A stretch of DNA of 64,000 bases from Lactarius indigo (GCA_025766275.1 JAFKAC010000016.1:372001-436000); one strand, 5' to 3'; positions 9,676 to 21,294 are shown, numbered from the stretch's first letter. Program-made: numbers and translations. The notes: a model not told the origin generated them from the sequence alone.

Positions 9676-12600
9676 CGCGCATGGACCCCGTCAAAATTTC
9701 GGGCATTAAAGACTGGCCAACGCCAACCAAAGTTAAGGATGTTCGCTCCTTCCTTGGATTCTGCAATTTTTACCGCCCCTTCATACGAGGATTCGCAACC
9801 AAAGCACGACCGCTCAACAAACTCACACGCAAAGATACTGAATGGCACTGGGGAAGCGAAGAAGAAAAGGCATTCCAAGACCTTAAAACCCTCGTCACCA
9901 GCGAACCTGTCTTAGCGCACCCGGACCTCACACAGCAATTCGAATTAGAAGTTGACGCATCCGGTTTCGCCACGGGAGCAGTCCTTCTTCAACGGAAGGC
10001 AGACGGCAAACGACATCCCATCGGCTACTACTCATCCACTCTCAGCGAAGCCGAGAGAAATTACGACATATACGACCTTGAACTCTTAGCAATCGTCAAA
10101 GCCTTCCGCCACTGGAGGCCCCTTCTAGCGGGCTCACCCCACAAAATCAAAGTATTTTCCGACCATCTCAACCTCCAATACTGGAAATCGCCACAGAAGA
10201 TCAGCAGGCGTGTGGCCAGGGAAGTACTCGAACTCTCCGAATACGATTTTGAGATTCACCACATCAAGGGCACCTCCAATGGACGTGCTGACGCATTATC
10301 ACGAAGACCGGATTACGACCAGGGGGAGAACGACAACGAAGGGGTGACAGTACTACCAGAAAGCGTCTTTGCACGTGCCACTACAACGGAACAACCGCGA
10401 CATCCACATTGGAGACCAGAAATCCTACCAGTGGAAATGACCCCGGAACACCCAATCTACGAGCAGAACATAGCTAAGTTAAAACCTTGGGTTGATGCTC
10501 ACAAACTAAAAGACATCGAAGGAACATGGTATAAAGACGGACGTCGGGTGGTCACCGGTGGCATTCACGACAAGCGCACCATCATCGCCGCTCACCACGA
10601 CTCTCCAGTCTATGGTCACCCTGGGATTAAACGCACCCTTCAACTCACCGAACGACACTACTGGTGGCCACAAATGAAGAACGACGTTCACGACTATGTC
10701 AAAGGCTGTGCGGAATGTCAACGGCACAAAGTCAACCTTTGCCCCATCAGAGCGCCTCTACAACCCATCTATCCCAAACCAGAAGCCCTGCCATTTGAAA
10801 CTATTGCAGTGGATTTCATCACTAAACTCCCTATTTCTAGGGGGTACAACTCTATTCTTACCATAACAGATCACGACTGTACCAAAGCTGCGGTCTTTAT
10901 CCCTTGTAATGAAGAGATAACAGCCGAAGGAACGGCAGCCCTGTACGTCTCCCATGTATTCCCACGATTCGGACTCCCCTCGCGCGTTATCAGTGATCGA
11001 GACCCTCGCTTCGCGTCAAAGTTCATGCGAGAGATATGCAAAATCCTTGGCATCAGCCAAAACATCTCAACCACTTATCATCCTAGGACTGATGGCCAAT
11101 CAGAACGAACAAACCAGTGGCTTGAACAATATCTCCATTTCTAGGTTAACGAACGACAAGATGACTGGGTCCATTATCTACCAATGGCAGAGTTCACGCA
11201 TAACAACTGGCCTAATGAGACTACGTGGGAGTCTCCTTTCTTCCTCTTATCAGGATTCAATCCTCGCGCTGATTGGACCGATAGACCATCCCCTATCCCT
11301 CAAGTATCGTTGAGACTAGACCAATTTAAACAGGCACGGGAACGCGCCTTCTCCTGCATGTTCAGGGCGCAGAAGTCATGGGTCAAACATAAAGATACGC
11401 CCAAATTCAAAAAAGGAGACCTCATGTGGCTCGAAGGGCGCCACCTACATATGCACCAACCAACTGCAAAACTAGCTGCCAAACGACATGGGCCATTTAA
11501 GGTCGTCCAGGTGATGTCTCCCGTCAACTATCGCCTTGAACTTCCCACGCAGTGGAGTATCCATGATGTCTTCCACATAGATCTTCTCACACCTTATCGT
11601 GAAACACCCACGCACGGACCAAACTATCCGCGCCCACCACCGGATTTGGTCGATAATGAGGAGGAATACGAAGTCGAGAAGATTCTGGACTCTCGGCGAT
11701 TCGGCAGAAGACGTCGGCTGCAATACCTTGTCAAATGGAAGGGTTATCCCGACTCGGACAACCAGTGGGTCGATAAGGATGACGTCTTCGCTGACGAAGC
11801 CATTCGGGAGTTCAAAACTTCCAACCCCGAACGAGAAGTGCATATAAGGGTCGCCATCCAACGCGATAAGTCACCATCCCCTCTCATGTCCTCCATCCCT
11901 CGCAATGACCACCTTGACCTCCTCGAAACCATCATCGCCCCCATCGTCTCCCCAAATATTGTTGTTCCCGCCACCACTGAACAGCGAAGAGCTCATCAAC
12001 AAGTTGCACAGCAATCTCGCAGCGAATGACCCGCAGAAGAGCAAACGTTACAACGACAAGCCAGTGCAGACCTGTCCGAGGCACTGCGACGATTTCCTAT
12101 GCCCACGACGGGAGTGGTCTCCGACGATCCAACACCAATTCAACCAACACCTCCGCCACTGTACAACATCGTTGACCCCGACACCGGAGCCACAACCCAC
12201 ACCATCACGGAAGACGAACTCTTCCAACTTCAAGCGGCTCTCACGATCTCTGAAGGGACCCGACGCGGTGAAGAACTACGAGCAGGAGTGGAAGGAGACA
12301 GTGCAGAAATGGCAGGCCGAGCAATTGCATATCGCCGCCTCGCGGCGCAAGATGGCGAAGGAGCGGAGGGAGCATTGGACCAAGCTACGCATGACGACCT
12401 CTATGACAATTACTACCCCTCACGACACCCATTCCTTGACTACGAACAGCACCCTGGAGCCGCAGAGGCTACTCCCTATCTCGTCGACACAGACGGAGCG
12501 CCTATGCACAGGGGATACATCACAGCGCCCCACGCTGCTCGTTGTACGCCACTCGGAGCAGACGACAGCGCCCTCAGCATCATCATCCCTGAGGGGTTCC

Positions 12601-13094
12601 GGGTCAATGGACGACCCGATTACGTTCCGTTCCCGGTCCGTCTCCCCAACGGACTTACAGTACAGGCCTCGCACATACAAATTATCAAGGCCGGCGACCC
12701 CTTCGTTCTCGGACTAGTCCCTGGATCCCCATACATTTATGGGAAACCCCTGTATGCCACACCACACCTCCCACACGACAACCGCGCCTTCATTGCGCAC
12801 GAAGATCTCTTTCTACTCAGAGATCGTCATCCCGCAGATGCCATGCTCCAGCGCATCGGCGACGTTACGCTTACAGAGGAGGTACGTCGCTACAGACAGT
12901 TCGCGTTCGCCGAAGACCAGCTCGAAGGGCGCATCCGGCGTCTTCAAGAGGAGAAGGGGGTCGTCCACCACCGCAAGATGGACGCCATCTATAGGCTGGA
13001 GCGCGCTAACGCCCTGCCTAGGATTGAAGATGAGATCGAGGCCGTAAGACAGGTTAGCAGGGACACCATCGACTTGTGAGGTGGGCCTCACTCC

Positions 13095-13108
13095 TGAAAA
13101 GGGGGTGA
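13095..13108 (+). other. Gypsy-1 3' polypurine tract
   Basis: TGAAAAGGGGGTGA abuts the 3' LTR at 13109. It is the standard primer for plus-strand DNA synthesis. Confidence 0.88.
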
Positions 13109-13273
13109 TGTTACAGTATGGACTTGTTAAAGAGTGACTCGTGGCCGGTTATGACTACGGCCTGGTATTAGCATTAGTCATGGACTCTTACGACGTATCA
13201 GTCAGCATAGTAGGTCGCATGTGATTGTGACTCATGTATGACTCATTCCTAGGATAGCTGTACTAGGGTTCGA
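13109..13273 (+). repeat. Gypsy-1 3' LTR, left piece
   Basis: This matches 5807-5971 of the 5' LTR with one CpG transition (acGg to acAg) and stops at the gypsy-2 insertion. Its last five bases, TTCGA (13269-13273), are the left copy of the gypsy-2 duplication. Confidence 0.95.
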
Positions 13274-13729
13274 TGTTACGATTGCACGCATTGGACCCTT
13301 ACTGTACCGGTTGTGACTACGGCGGTAAGGTAGATTAGTCACGGACTCGGAGTTTACGAAGGAGTTAGGTGTTTGCAGATGACTCGATCCTAGTACAGGT
13401 AGTAGTAGTATTAGGATTGCGGTACTTATGCGATACGTTGGACGCTACTTTACTGTGACTCATAGCAGCGCTTGAAAGCCTGCTCTACGTGTGTTTAAGG
13501 TAGCTGTGGAAGACCAAGACACGCCATCTTGGTCTTCTTCAATCGTCACTTCTTGTCTCATTCCTTTCGAACTGTTCGCTTCGCCTATTAAGGAAAGCCG
13601 TCTACATTCACCAGTGTCTTCGAACATCTGGAGCCTGCCTTCGTGCCATACGCCATCGCGCGTGATTAGCTAAGTCGCAGAGTCGCCTCATCGAAGCTCA
13701 AGTCGGGCTAACGTCGTGACGGCGTTACA
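13274..13729 (+). repeat. Gypsy-2 5' LTR
   Basis: The LTR starts TGTTACG and ends GGCGTTACA. It contains TTTAAGG at 13494-13500 and the hairpin arms around 13510-13537. It is identical to 20493-20948. Confidence 0.95.
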
Positions 13730-13731
13730 TT

Positions 13732-13742
13732 AAGACCAAGAT
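13732..13742 (+). other. Gypsy-2 primer binding site (self-priming type)
   Basis: AAGACCAAGAT lies 2 nt after the LTR and is the reverse complement of ATCTTGGTCTT at 13526-13536. Sequence and position are the same as in gypsy-1. Confidence 0.75.
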
Positions 13743-13749
13743 ACTCATT

Positions 13750-15741
13750 GTGGCGACTATCAATACTAGGGACCAGTGGACGAACTTTCGTCCTTATTAT
13801 CTAGAACGAAGAGGAGATCGCAACGTACCAACTCGATTCTTAGGAGCAGCCAGGTGGAGGGACCGAGGAGACGAAACCGGATACTTTGTGGAGTTCAACG
13901 GACCTACAAGGTTCAGACCCGTTGAGTTCAATTTTGACCACCTGTGTTGGGTAGAAATTACGTGGAACCCCATAGACCACCGCTGGGACGTCATTAGACC
14001 TGCGGGAAGGCAATATCAGTGCGATATCGATGCACACGAGCTCAACTCACGAGCTGACTGGGGGCCCATTGACGGCCAGCTACGGGAACACTCTACTGGA
14101 GAAGCGGTCAGTGAGGAAACCGAAGAGGACGAGCAAAGTGAAGAAAATCGGCCGGCAAGCGTCGGGCCCATCGAGCAATACACCATCCAACAAGCTGAGT
14201 CTCTACACATTTCAGACCAACCAGAGGTCATTCACGTACGATCACCGGCAGCAGAAATGGCAACTACCACCATGACGGCCGAAGAAATTATGCAAGTTAG
14301 GGAGCAAGCGGCACGAGAAGCAGCGGAAGCAATTAGACAAGAATCACAACGCAACCTCATGCCCATTAACCCAGAAACAGGGCATCGCATGACTGCAGAC
14401 GATGCAGCCATTTTTCGGGCTATCGGACCCGATCAAGGGGATCCCCCGTCACGGGATGGACGACGACAAGGACTATCACTAGACCCTCCGCCAGGATGGG
14501 GAGGACCGCCAGGAGGAGACTTCCCTCGACGCCCAGGAGGAGGGGGGAACCCACCGGATCTCCCAAACAACCCACCAGGAGGAGGACCTCCAGACGGAAA
14601 CGGTGGTGGAGGTCCACCAGGAGGAGGGGGAGGAGGACACGGACACGAGAAACTGACCGGTGAACCTCCCACAATTTTTGATGGAGACCGCACTAAAGTA
14701 GACTCCTTCCTCACGCAATGGCACGTATACTGGGGAATGAACCTCGACACCTCAGTCATGCGCAACGACTACCGACGAAGCCTCCTATTCCTGTCCTACA
14801 TAAAAGGAGTATCCGTCAGCGAATGGGTGCTCTCGTATCTCAAGTGGCTTAACCGTCAAGTACAACGAGGAATAGACCAACACACAAGGGATCTGTGGAA
14901 CGCAGTAGCAGAAGGATTCAACCAAAGGTTCGTTAACACCCTCGAGCGAGAACAAGCTCAAGCGCTTCTAAGGAAGGGACTCAAGATGGTCGACGGGGAT
15001 ATCGACAAATACGTCAATGAATTTGAAGAAGCCGCTAGGAAGGCGGGATACCGACTTAACGACCCCCAGACCATCGACCTGTTCACCAAGGGACTACCAA
15101 AGAAGCTGTATGAAAAAACGTACGACCTGGACGAACCGGAAACGTTCGACGAATGGAAGCGGGCGACACTCCGCCGACAACGCAACTACATCCATATCCG
15201 AGCTCGGGTGGATGAGTATAAAGACACCAAGCCGAAGAAAGTGGGTAACGCCGGGTGGACCATTCCCCAAAACCTCGCGAATCCTTGGGCAATGGACACT
15301 TCCGCGGACCGAACAAAAGCAAGGTTAGCAGGGTCGGAAGAAATCGACTATGGAAAACCGCCTTATACAGGCCTACCTCCCTTTCCACCAAGAGGAGGAC
15401 CCGGAGCAAGGGGGCGAGGAAGAGGGGGGTCACGACGAGACCTAAGGACGGTGTTGTGCTACAACTGCAACGTGCCGGGTCATCTCTCACGAAATTGCCC
15501 CCATCCTAGGCAGCCCCGGCAATGGCAGCAGCAAAGTGCCGGACCCTCTACCGTCCGCGCAGCGGAGACAGATTACTACGCACAAGAAACCCCGCCGGCT
15601 CAGATACAGGCCGCTTCAACTAGCAAAACCGCCGAAGAACGAGCCAAAGAGTGGCTTACTGGGGTCGCCAACGCGCCAGACGAGGTGAAGGACCTGATAT
15701 TGCAGGACTTATGGGGAAGAGAGGGTTTTCGGAGCGCCTGA
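13750..15741 (+). CDS. Gypsy-2 Gag, probable GUG start
   Basis: This Gag reads 663 aa from GTG 13750 (A at -3, G at +4). It has the same block order as gypsy-1 Gag: RDQWTNFRPY, TRFLGAARWRDRG, FRPVEFNFDHLCW and WNPIDHRWD, then a Gly/Pro-rich linker (about 14450-14640), the capsid region, and a CCHC knuckle CYNCNVPGHLSRNC at about 15460-15500. An in-frame TGA at 13717 and the absence of any ATG between the predicted transcript start (13526) and about 14028 rule out a normal AUG start for the conserved N-terminus. It has no internal stops and ends at TGA 15739-15741. Confidence 0.87.
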   Translation: MATINTRDQWTNFRPYYLERRGDRNVPTRFLGAARWRDRGDETGYFVEFNGPTRFRPVEFNFDHLCWVEITWNPIDHRWDVIRPAGRQYQCDIDAHELNSRADWGPIDGQLREHSTGEAVSEETEEDEQSEENRPASVGPIEQYTIQQAESLHISDQPEVIHVRSPAAEMATTTMTAEEIMQVREQAAREAAEAIRQESQRNLMPINPETGHRMTADDAAIFRAIGPDQGDPPSRDGRRQGLSLDPPPGWGGPPGGDFPRRPGGGGNPPDLPNNPPGGGPPDGNGGGGPPGGGGGGHGHEKLTGEPPTIFDGDRTKVDSFLTQWHVYWGMNLDTSVMRNDYRRSLLFLSYIKGVSVSEWVLSYLKWLNRQVQRGIDQHTRDLWNAVAEGFNQRFVNTLEREQAQALLRKGLKMVDGDIDKYVNEFEEAARKAGYRLNDPQTIDLFTKGLPKKLYEKTYDLDEPETFDEWKRATLRRQRNYIHIRARVDEYKDTKPKKVGNAGWTIPQNLANPWAMDTSADRTKARLAGSEEIDYGKPPYTGLPPFPPRGGPGARGRGRGGSRRDLRTVLCYNCNVPGHLSRNCPHPRQPRQWQQQSAGPSTVRAAETDYYAQETPPAQIQAASTSKTAEERAKEWLTGVANAPDEVKDLILQDLWGREGFRSA

Positions 15742-15757
15742 ACCCATCGGCCTGGGT
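15723..15757 (+). promoter_or_regulatory. Gypsy-2 gag-pol -1 ribosomal frameshift signal
   Basis: The slippery G GGT TTT is at 15723-15729 and the stem ACCCA/TGGGT at 15742-15746/15753-15757. The stretch from CGCCTGAACC through GGGTGAGGGC downstream is identical to gypsy-1. Confidence 0.7.
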
Positions 15758-17086
15758 GAGGGCTCTAAATTGTAATTCTGTAATCATGACGCGCTTTCGT
15801 TCTCTTCGAATTCCAGTTTCGATACGCACGAATTACCGAATGGCCGACATAAGAGTACTGGTGGACTCCGGAGCCACCGACAATTTTATGAACCCGAGGT
15901 TCATAAAGAAAATGGGCATTGGTACACAGCCACTGGCTCAGCCACGAAAAATCTGGAACATCGACCAGACAGAAAATAAAGCTGGGTCCATTACTCATTA
16001 TACCGACCTTGATGTGTACGCCAAAGGATATCACAGGACAATGCGGTTCCTCGTCACGGACCTAGGAACCGAAGAAATCGTGTTGGGATATCCATGGTTG
16101 GCCACCTATGAACCAACCATTAATTGGCGCGATGCGGCAATACATGAGGACATCATGCCGGTGGTGATCAGTACGCAGGACAGTTTCCATCAGCGTACTA
16201 TCATTGCTGCCGCCCTCACTAATGACCAAAAGGAAGAAATCGCCAATGAACTGGACGAAGAAAGCGTACACTTACGCGCTACCACGTCCACCGAATTAGC
16301 AATCCAGGCAAGAAAAGAAGAACCACCCATAGAACTACCAGCGGTCTACCAAGCGTTTCGACAGCTCTTCAGCGAAGAAGCGTCTCAACGTTTCCCACCT
16401 CCAAGACCGTGGGATCACGCCATTGACTTCAAACCAAATACTCCGTCAGCTATAGACTGCAAAATATACCCATTGACACAAGAAGAGGAGGGCAAGCTCA
16501 AGGAATTCCTGGACGAAAAACTTAAGCAAGGATACTTACGCCCTTCGATTTCCCCGTATGCATCCTCATTTTTCTTTATTAAAAAGAAGGACGGAAAACT
16601 ACGCCCGGTACAGGACTACCGGGTGATTAACTCCCATACCATACGCAACCAATATCCCCTCCCCCTTATTCAAGACCTCATATACGACCTCAGTAACGCA
16701 CACATTTACACCAAGCTCGACATCCGTTGGGGATATAACAACATTCGCATCCAGGACGGCGACCAGGAGAAGGCGGCCTTCAAAACCAAATTCGGTCTCT
16801 TCGAACCGACAGTTATGTTCTTTGGCCTCACAAACTCGCCCGCAACATTCCAGACAATGATGAACCACATTTACCGGGATACGATCGCGAAACACGAACT
16901 TCGTGGCACCATCATCCGTGTATATATGGACGACATTGGGATTGCAACGCGTGAGGGTCACGATTCCACGGACCACGTCGCGGCAGTCACGGATGTTCTT
17001 CGTGTTGCCCAGGAGCACGATCTTTACTTCAAGCTCGAGAAGTGCCTTTTCCACCAACCTCGGATGGATTACCTGGGGGTAATCCT

Positions 17087-17098
17087 TGAAAAGGGGGT
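17087..17098 (+). other. Gypsy-2 central polypurine tract candidate
   Basis: TGAAAAGGGGGT matches 12 nt of the element's own 3' PPT (20479-20492). It is at 50 percent of the internal region (13730-20492) and is part of the 35-nt block identical to gypsy-1. Confidence 0.6.
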
Positions 17099-20000
17099 AA
17101 CTCGCATGGACCCGGTAAAAGTTCGCGGCATCAAAGACTGGCTGACACCAACTAAAGTCCGGGACGTACGCTCTTTCTTGGGCTTCTGTAACTTTTACCG
17201 CTTATTCATCCGAGGTTTCGCCACACACGCCCGACCATTAAATCGACTTACAAGGAAAGATGCTGAATGGCGATGGACAGAAGAAGAGGATCGCGCGTTC
17301 AAGACCCTCAAACGCCTCGTAACCGAAGAGCCAGTGCTGGCGCACCCCAACCTACAAGAACAATTTGAGCTGGAGGTCGACGCCTCCGGGTTTGCGGTGG
17401 GCGCAGTTCTCCTACAATGAAAAAGTGACGGGCGCAAGCACCCAATAGGATACTACTCTGCAACGCTGAGCGAAGCAGAACGCAACTACGACATTTATGA
17501 CCTCGAACTCCTCGCCATTGTAAAAGCTCTCTGACACTGGCGCCCCCTACTCGCAGGATCCCCACACAAGATCAAGATATTCTCGGATCATTTGAACCTG
17601 CAGTATTGGAAGACGCCGCAAAAGATTAGCCGAAGGGTCGCTCGAGAAGTGTTAGAATTGATGGAATACGACTTCGAAATTCATCACATCAAAGGGAAAA
17701 ACAACGGCCGAGCGGATGTGCTATCGAGACGACCGGACTACGATCAGGGGGAAGAAGATAACCAAGGTGTGGTCGTCTTACCTCCGGAAGTATTCATACG
17801 AGCCACTAACGTCGCGCGTGCGCTGGAAATACATCCCATGATGCAACAACTGAGACGACAACAAGACCCCGCCGTAATCAAGACGTGGATTGATGCCCAT
17901 TGCCTCAAAAAGATAGAGGGAGAATGGTACAAGGATGGACGGCTGGTGGTTACAGGACCAATGACGGCGTATAGGGCCATCATACAGGATCATCACGACC
18001 CGCCAGTACACGGACACCCCGGAATAAGCAGGACACAACGGATCGTAGAACGACACCACTGGTGGCCAAGCATTCGCCGAGATGTATACGAGTACGTCAC
18101 AGGATGTGCTGACTGCCAGCGAAATAAAGTCAACACTCGACCCGCTCGCGCTCCATTACACCCAATCACCCCAGCCACGGACGCTCCCCCTTTCCACACC
18201 ATTGCCCTAGACTTCATCACCAAATTGCCGACCTCGCAGTCGTATGACAGCATCTTGACCGTCACGGACCACGACTGTAGCAAGGCCTCCATATTCATCC
18301 CATGCAACGAGGAGGTGACAGCGGAAGGGACCGCCATTCTGTACGTCAATCACGTGTTCAAGCGATTCGGATTACCGCGTAAAATCATCAGCGACCGCGA
18401 CCCCCGGTTCACTTCCAAATTCACACGGGAAGTGTGCCGCATACTAGGCATCCAACAAAACATTTCAACGGCCTACCATCCACGCACGGACGGGCAGTCC
18501 GAGCGGACCAATCAATGGCTTGAGCAATACCTGTGGTTCTGGGCTAACGAGCGCCAAGATAACTGGGCGGAGTACCTCCCCATAGCAGAATTCGCTCACA
18601 ACAACTGGCCCCATGAGCATACGAAACAATCGCCATTCATGCTTCTCATGGGATACAACCCGACGGCTGATTGGACGGATAAGCCATCCCCTATTCCAAA
18701 CATGATCACAAGACTGACACAGCTGAAGGAAGCGCGTCAACTCGCCCAGACCCTTATCAAAAAGGCACAAGACAGCTGGATCCGACATAAAGACACCCCA
18801 CGGTATCGGGTCGGTGACCAAGTATGGTTAGAAGGAAAACACTTACGAACCAATCAACCTACAGCGAAACTGGCGGCGCGACGCCACGGACCGTTTAAAG
18901 TGACTCAGGTGATGTCCCCTTATAACTATCGACTTGAGCTTCCCACGCAGTGGAGCATCCATCCAGTGTTTCACATCGATCTTCTCACGCCGTACAAAAG
19001 CACGACCATGCACGGCGAAAATTTCCCGCGACCACCACCGGATCTTGTGGAAGGAGAGGAAGAATACGAGGTCGAGGCTATTCTAGACTCACGGCATTTC
19101 GGCCGCTGCAAAAAGCTCCAATACCTCATCAAATGAAAGGGGTATCCGGACTCGGAGAATCAGTGGGTCGATAAGGATGACGTATTCGCCCCAGACGCGA
19201 TAGAGGAGTACCAAGCGGGCCGAACGACTATACGACGCCTTAAAAGCCAGTCTGGAGACGGTCAGGGAGAGTATCACTCCCACCTTCGCTCCTCTCGTAC
19301 TTCTATGCCCACTTCCCCTCTCAGACATGTCACCACGGCGATCCTCCTCGACCAAGTCGCACAAGACACCGCCAACCTCATCGAAGACGACGAAGAAACC
19401 GTGGTTCAACAGGTCCAGCTCACTCCGTACACACCTGCAAACATGCGAACGGGGCATATCACCGCTCAAGAATGGGCTAATGTCCTACAGAGGTTCCCCG
19501 ACCCGACTCACCAGCCCGACGACGAGCAGCAGCATGCCGTCCCTCACATCTTCCGAGACGACAACGGCAATCGAGAACCCATTGCCATTATCCCCCCAGG
19601 TGACGACCTCATCGGCACGCGGGGAATTCTCCCTGCCGACCGCCCCCTCGAAGACCCAACTGGAGTTAGAAGCAGCGGAGGACTGGCGGAGAGTGGCGAA
19701 GGAGTGGGCCGACGAACAACTGCGCTTAGCGCAGAAGAGGTTGAGCGAGTTGCGGCAGCGCAGGCAGCGCTCCCTCACGACGAGGCTCACGCTGACGACG
19801 AGGATTACTACCCGGTCAGACACCCCCTCCTTCGAACGCACAGCCACCCTACTAATTCCCGAATCACCCCATGGCTCGTTCACACCGACGGAACCGCCAT
19901 GTCTCGAGGACGTGTGCGACTGCCCGGCATCGCACTTCACACCCCCATCACGCACGACGACGACCCCACGCAGGTCCTTGCGCCTGAGGGGTTCAGGGCG

Positions 20001-20478
20001 AATCGACAGCCCCATTACATTCACTTCCCCATCACCGGGCCTGACGGCGTAGAGAGGAACGCCAGTCATGTGCAGATCGTAGGAGGTGCGAATCCATTTG
20101 TGCTAGGACTCATCCCCGGTTCCCCCCATCTCTACGGCAAACCCCTCTACGCCCATCCGATGCTATTGGCCGCGGGACACACCTTCATCGCCCATGAGGA
20201 CCTAGTCATCCTCGCCTCCGACAAGATCACGGACCGCGCGCTGAGCCGCATCGGGGATGAGTCCCTGACTGCGGAGGTGACACGTTACCGTGCAGCCGCA
20301 TATGAAGAAGAACGGCTCGTGGCCCACATCCGTCAACTCCAGGCCATGCGGTTGTCGGCAAGGGACGACAAGAAAGACTGCATTTACTGGTTGGAACGGG
20401 CCAACGTTTTTGAGAGGATTAGTGACGAGCAGTCTACATGGGCGGCGCGAGACTTTCGGTGAGTCTGGGGTCTCACGC

Positions 20479-20492
20479 TGAAAAGGGGGTGA
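20479..20492 (+). other. Gypsy-2 3' polypurine tract
   Basis: TGAAAAGGGGGTGA abuts the 3' LTR at 20493 and is identical to the gypsy-1 PPT. Confidence 0.88.
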
Positions 20493-20948
20493 TGTTACGA
20501 TTGCACGCATTGGACCCTTACTGTACCGGTTGTGACTACGGCGGTAAGGTAGATTAGTCACGGACTCGGAGTTTACGAAGGAGTTAGGTGTTTGCAGATG
20601 ACTCGATCCTAGTACAGGTAGTAGTAGTATTAGGATTGCGGTACTTATGCGATACGTTGGACGCTACTTTACTGTGACTCATAGCAGCGCTTGAAAGCCT
20701 GCTCTACGTGTGTTTAAGGTAGCTGTGGAAGACCAAGACACGCCATCTTGGTCTTCTTCAATCGTCACTTCTTGTCTCATTCCTTTCGAACTGTTCGCTT
20801 CGCCTATTAAGGAAAGCCGTCTACATTCACCAGTGTCTTCGAACATCTGGAGCCTGCCTTCGTGCCATACGCCATCGCGCGTGATTAGCTAAGTCGCAGA
20901 GTCGCCTCATCGAAGCTCAAGTCGGGCTAACGTCGTGACGGCGTTACA
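20493..20948 (+). repeat. Gypsy-2 3' LTR
   Basis: This LTR is 456 bp and identical to the 5' LTR by eye over its whole length. Confidence 0.95.
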
Positions 20949-21289
20949 TTCGAGCTAGTTACGCTATTTGTTACCTACTGTTCTAGCGGCGCTTTAAAGC
21001 CCGCGTGTACCTGTATAAGTAGTCGTCTCAGAAGACCAAGAGTCCCCATCTTGGTCTTCTTCAATCCACCACTTGACTCGTCTCTCGCTTGCCTTGGCCT
21101 CCGACCAAGTGTGCCTCCACTTCTATCCACCAAGGGATAGTACTTCTTCACCTTCAGCTGCAGTGTGCGCCTTCGTGCCCCTGTTCAGCTAGCGTTGGGT
21201 TGACACGTGGTCCCCATTCATTTAACCTTCGTTAAGTTGACTACGCCTTCTTTACGTCCAAGTCAGACTCACACCGGTGGAGCGTAACA
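20949..21289 (+). repeat. Gypsy-1 3' LTR, right piece
   Basis: This begins with TTCGA (20949-20953), the right copy of the gypsy-2 duplication, then continues the gypsy-1 LTR to GTAACA at 21289. It carries five of the six LTR differences, all at CpG. CCCAT follows at 21290-21294, the right duplication of gypsy-1. Confidence 0.95.
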
Positions 21290-21294
21290 CCCAT

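Larger units (their letters stand above)
8271..13079 (+). pseudogene. Gypsy-1 Pol with C-terminal extension, two in-frame stops
   Basis: This polyprotein does reverse transcription and integration. In order: protease (LVDSGATHCFM, active DSG), RT (VYMDDIGIAT, catalytic DD intact), RNase H (LEVDASGFATG), integrase with the HHCC zinc motif (HPGIKRTLQLTERHYWWPQ ... CAECQRHK) and DDE residues (AVDFI, SDRDPRF, TDGQSERTNQW), a GPF motif (RHGPFKV), then a chromodomain (YLVKWKGYPDSDNQWV). A further domain of about 390 aa follows in the same frame to TGA 13077-13079. TAG at 11142-11144 replaces the Trp present in gypsy-2 (TTC TGG), and TGA at 12027-12029 interrupts the linker before the extension; a former CGA is likely. 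Pol is read from gag by -1 frameshift, so it needs no start codon. The two stops make this copy defective. Confidence 0.9.
15723..20462 (+). pseudogene. Gypsy-2 Pol with C-terminal extension, three in-frame stops
   Basis: The order is as in gypsy-1: protease (LVDSGATDNFM), RT (VYMDDIGIAT intact), RNase H, integrase (HHCC; DFITKLP, SDRDPRF, TDGQSERTNQW), GPF motif, chromodomain (GYPDSENQWVDKDD), then the extension running without a break to TGA 20460-20462. Stops are TGA 17418-17420 (gypsy-1 has CGG), TGA 17532-17534 (gypsy-1 has CGC) and TGA 19134-19136 (gypsy-1 has TGG). The first two fit CGA to TGA at CpG. Downstream of the last stop, chromodomain and extension share one open frame, which shows that the extension is part of Pol and not a separate gene. 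Confidence 0.9.
13274..20948 (+). mobile_element. Gypsy-2: Ty3/gypsy chromovirus nested in gypsy-1
   Basis: This is a 7675-bp element of the same group as gypsy-1 but with an unrelated LTR sequence apart from the hairpin/primer segment. The LTRs at 13274-13729 and 20493-20948 are 456 bp each and identical as far as I can read. The duplication is TTCGA (13269-13273, 20949-20953). It has the full PBS-gag-pol-PPT layout. Three in-frame stops in pol contrast with the identical LTRs. Confidence 0.95.
5807..21289 (+). mobile_element. Gypsy-1: Ty3/gypsy chromovirus, itself split by gypsy-2
   Basis: This element has 501-bp LTRs that begin TGTTAC and end GTAACA, a self-priming PBS, gag, pol (PR-RT-RNaseH-IN-chromodomain plus a C-terminal extension) and a polypurine tract. 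Its own length is 7803 bp once gypsy-2 (13274-20948 and a 5-bp duplication) is removed. The 5' LTR is 5807-6307; the 3' LTR is in two pieces, 13109-13273 and 20954-21289, whose lengths sum to the same 501 bp. I count six differences between the LTRs, all transitions at CpG. Two in-frame stops in pol make this copy non-autonomous as read. Confidence 0.95.

Noticed and set aside
12099..13079. Independent third gene (env-like) in gypsy-1, and 19305-20462 in gypsy-2
   Set aside because: Similarity between the elements extends upstream of the ATG, gypsy-2 has no stop between chromodomain and this region, and there is no signal peptide or membrane segment. It is treated as part of Pol.
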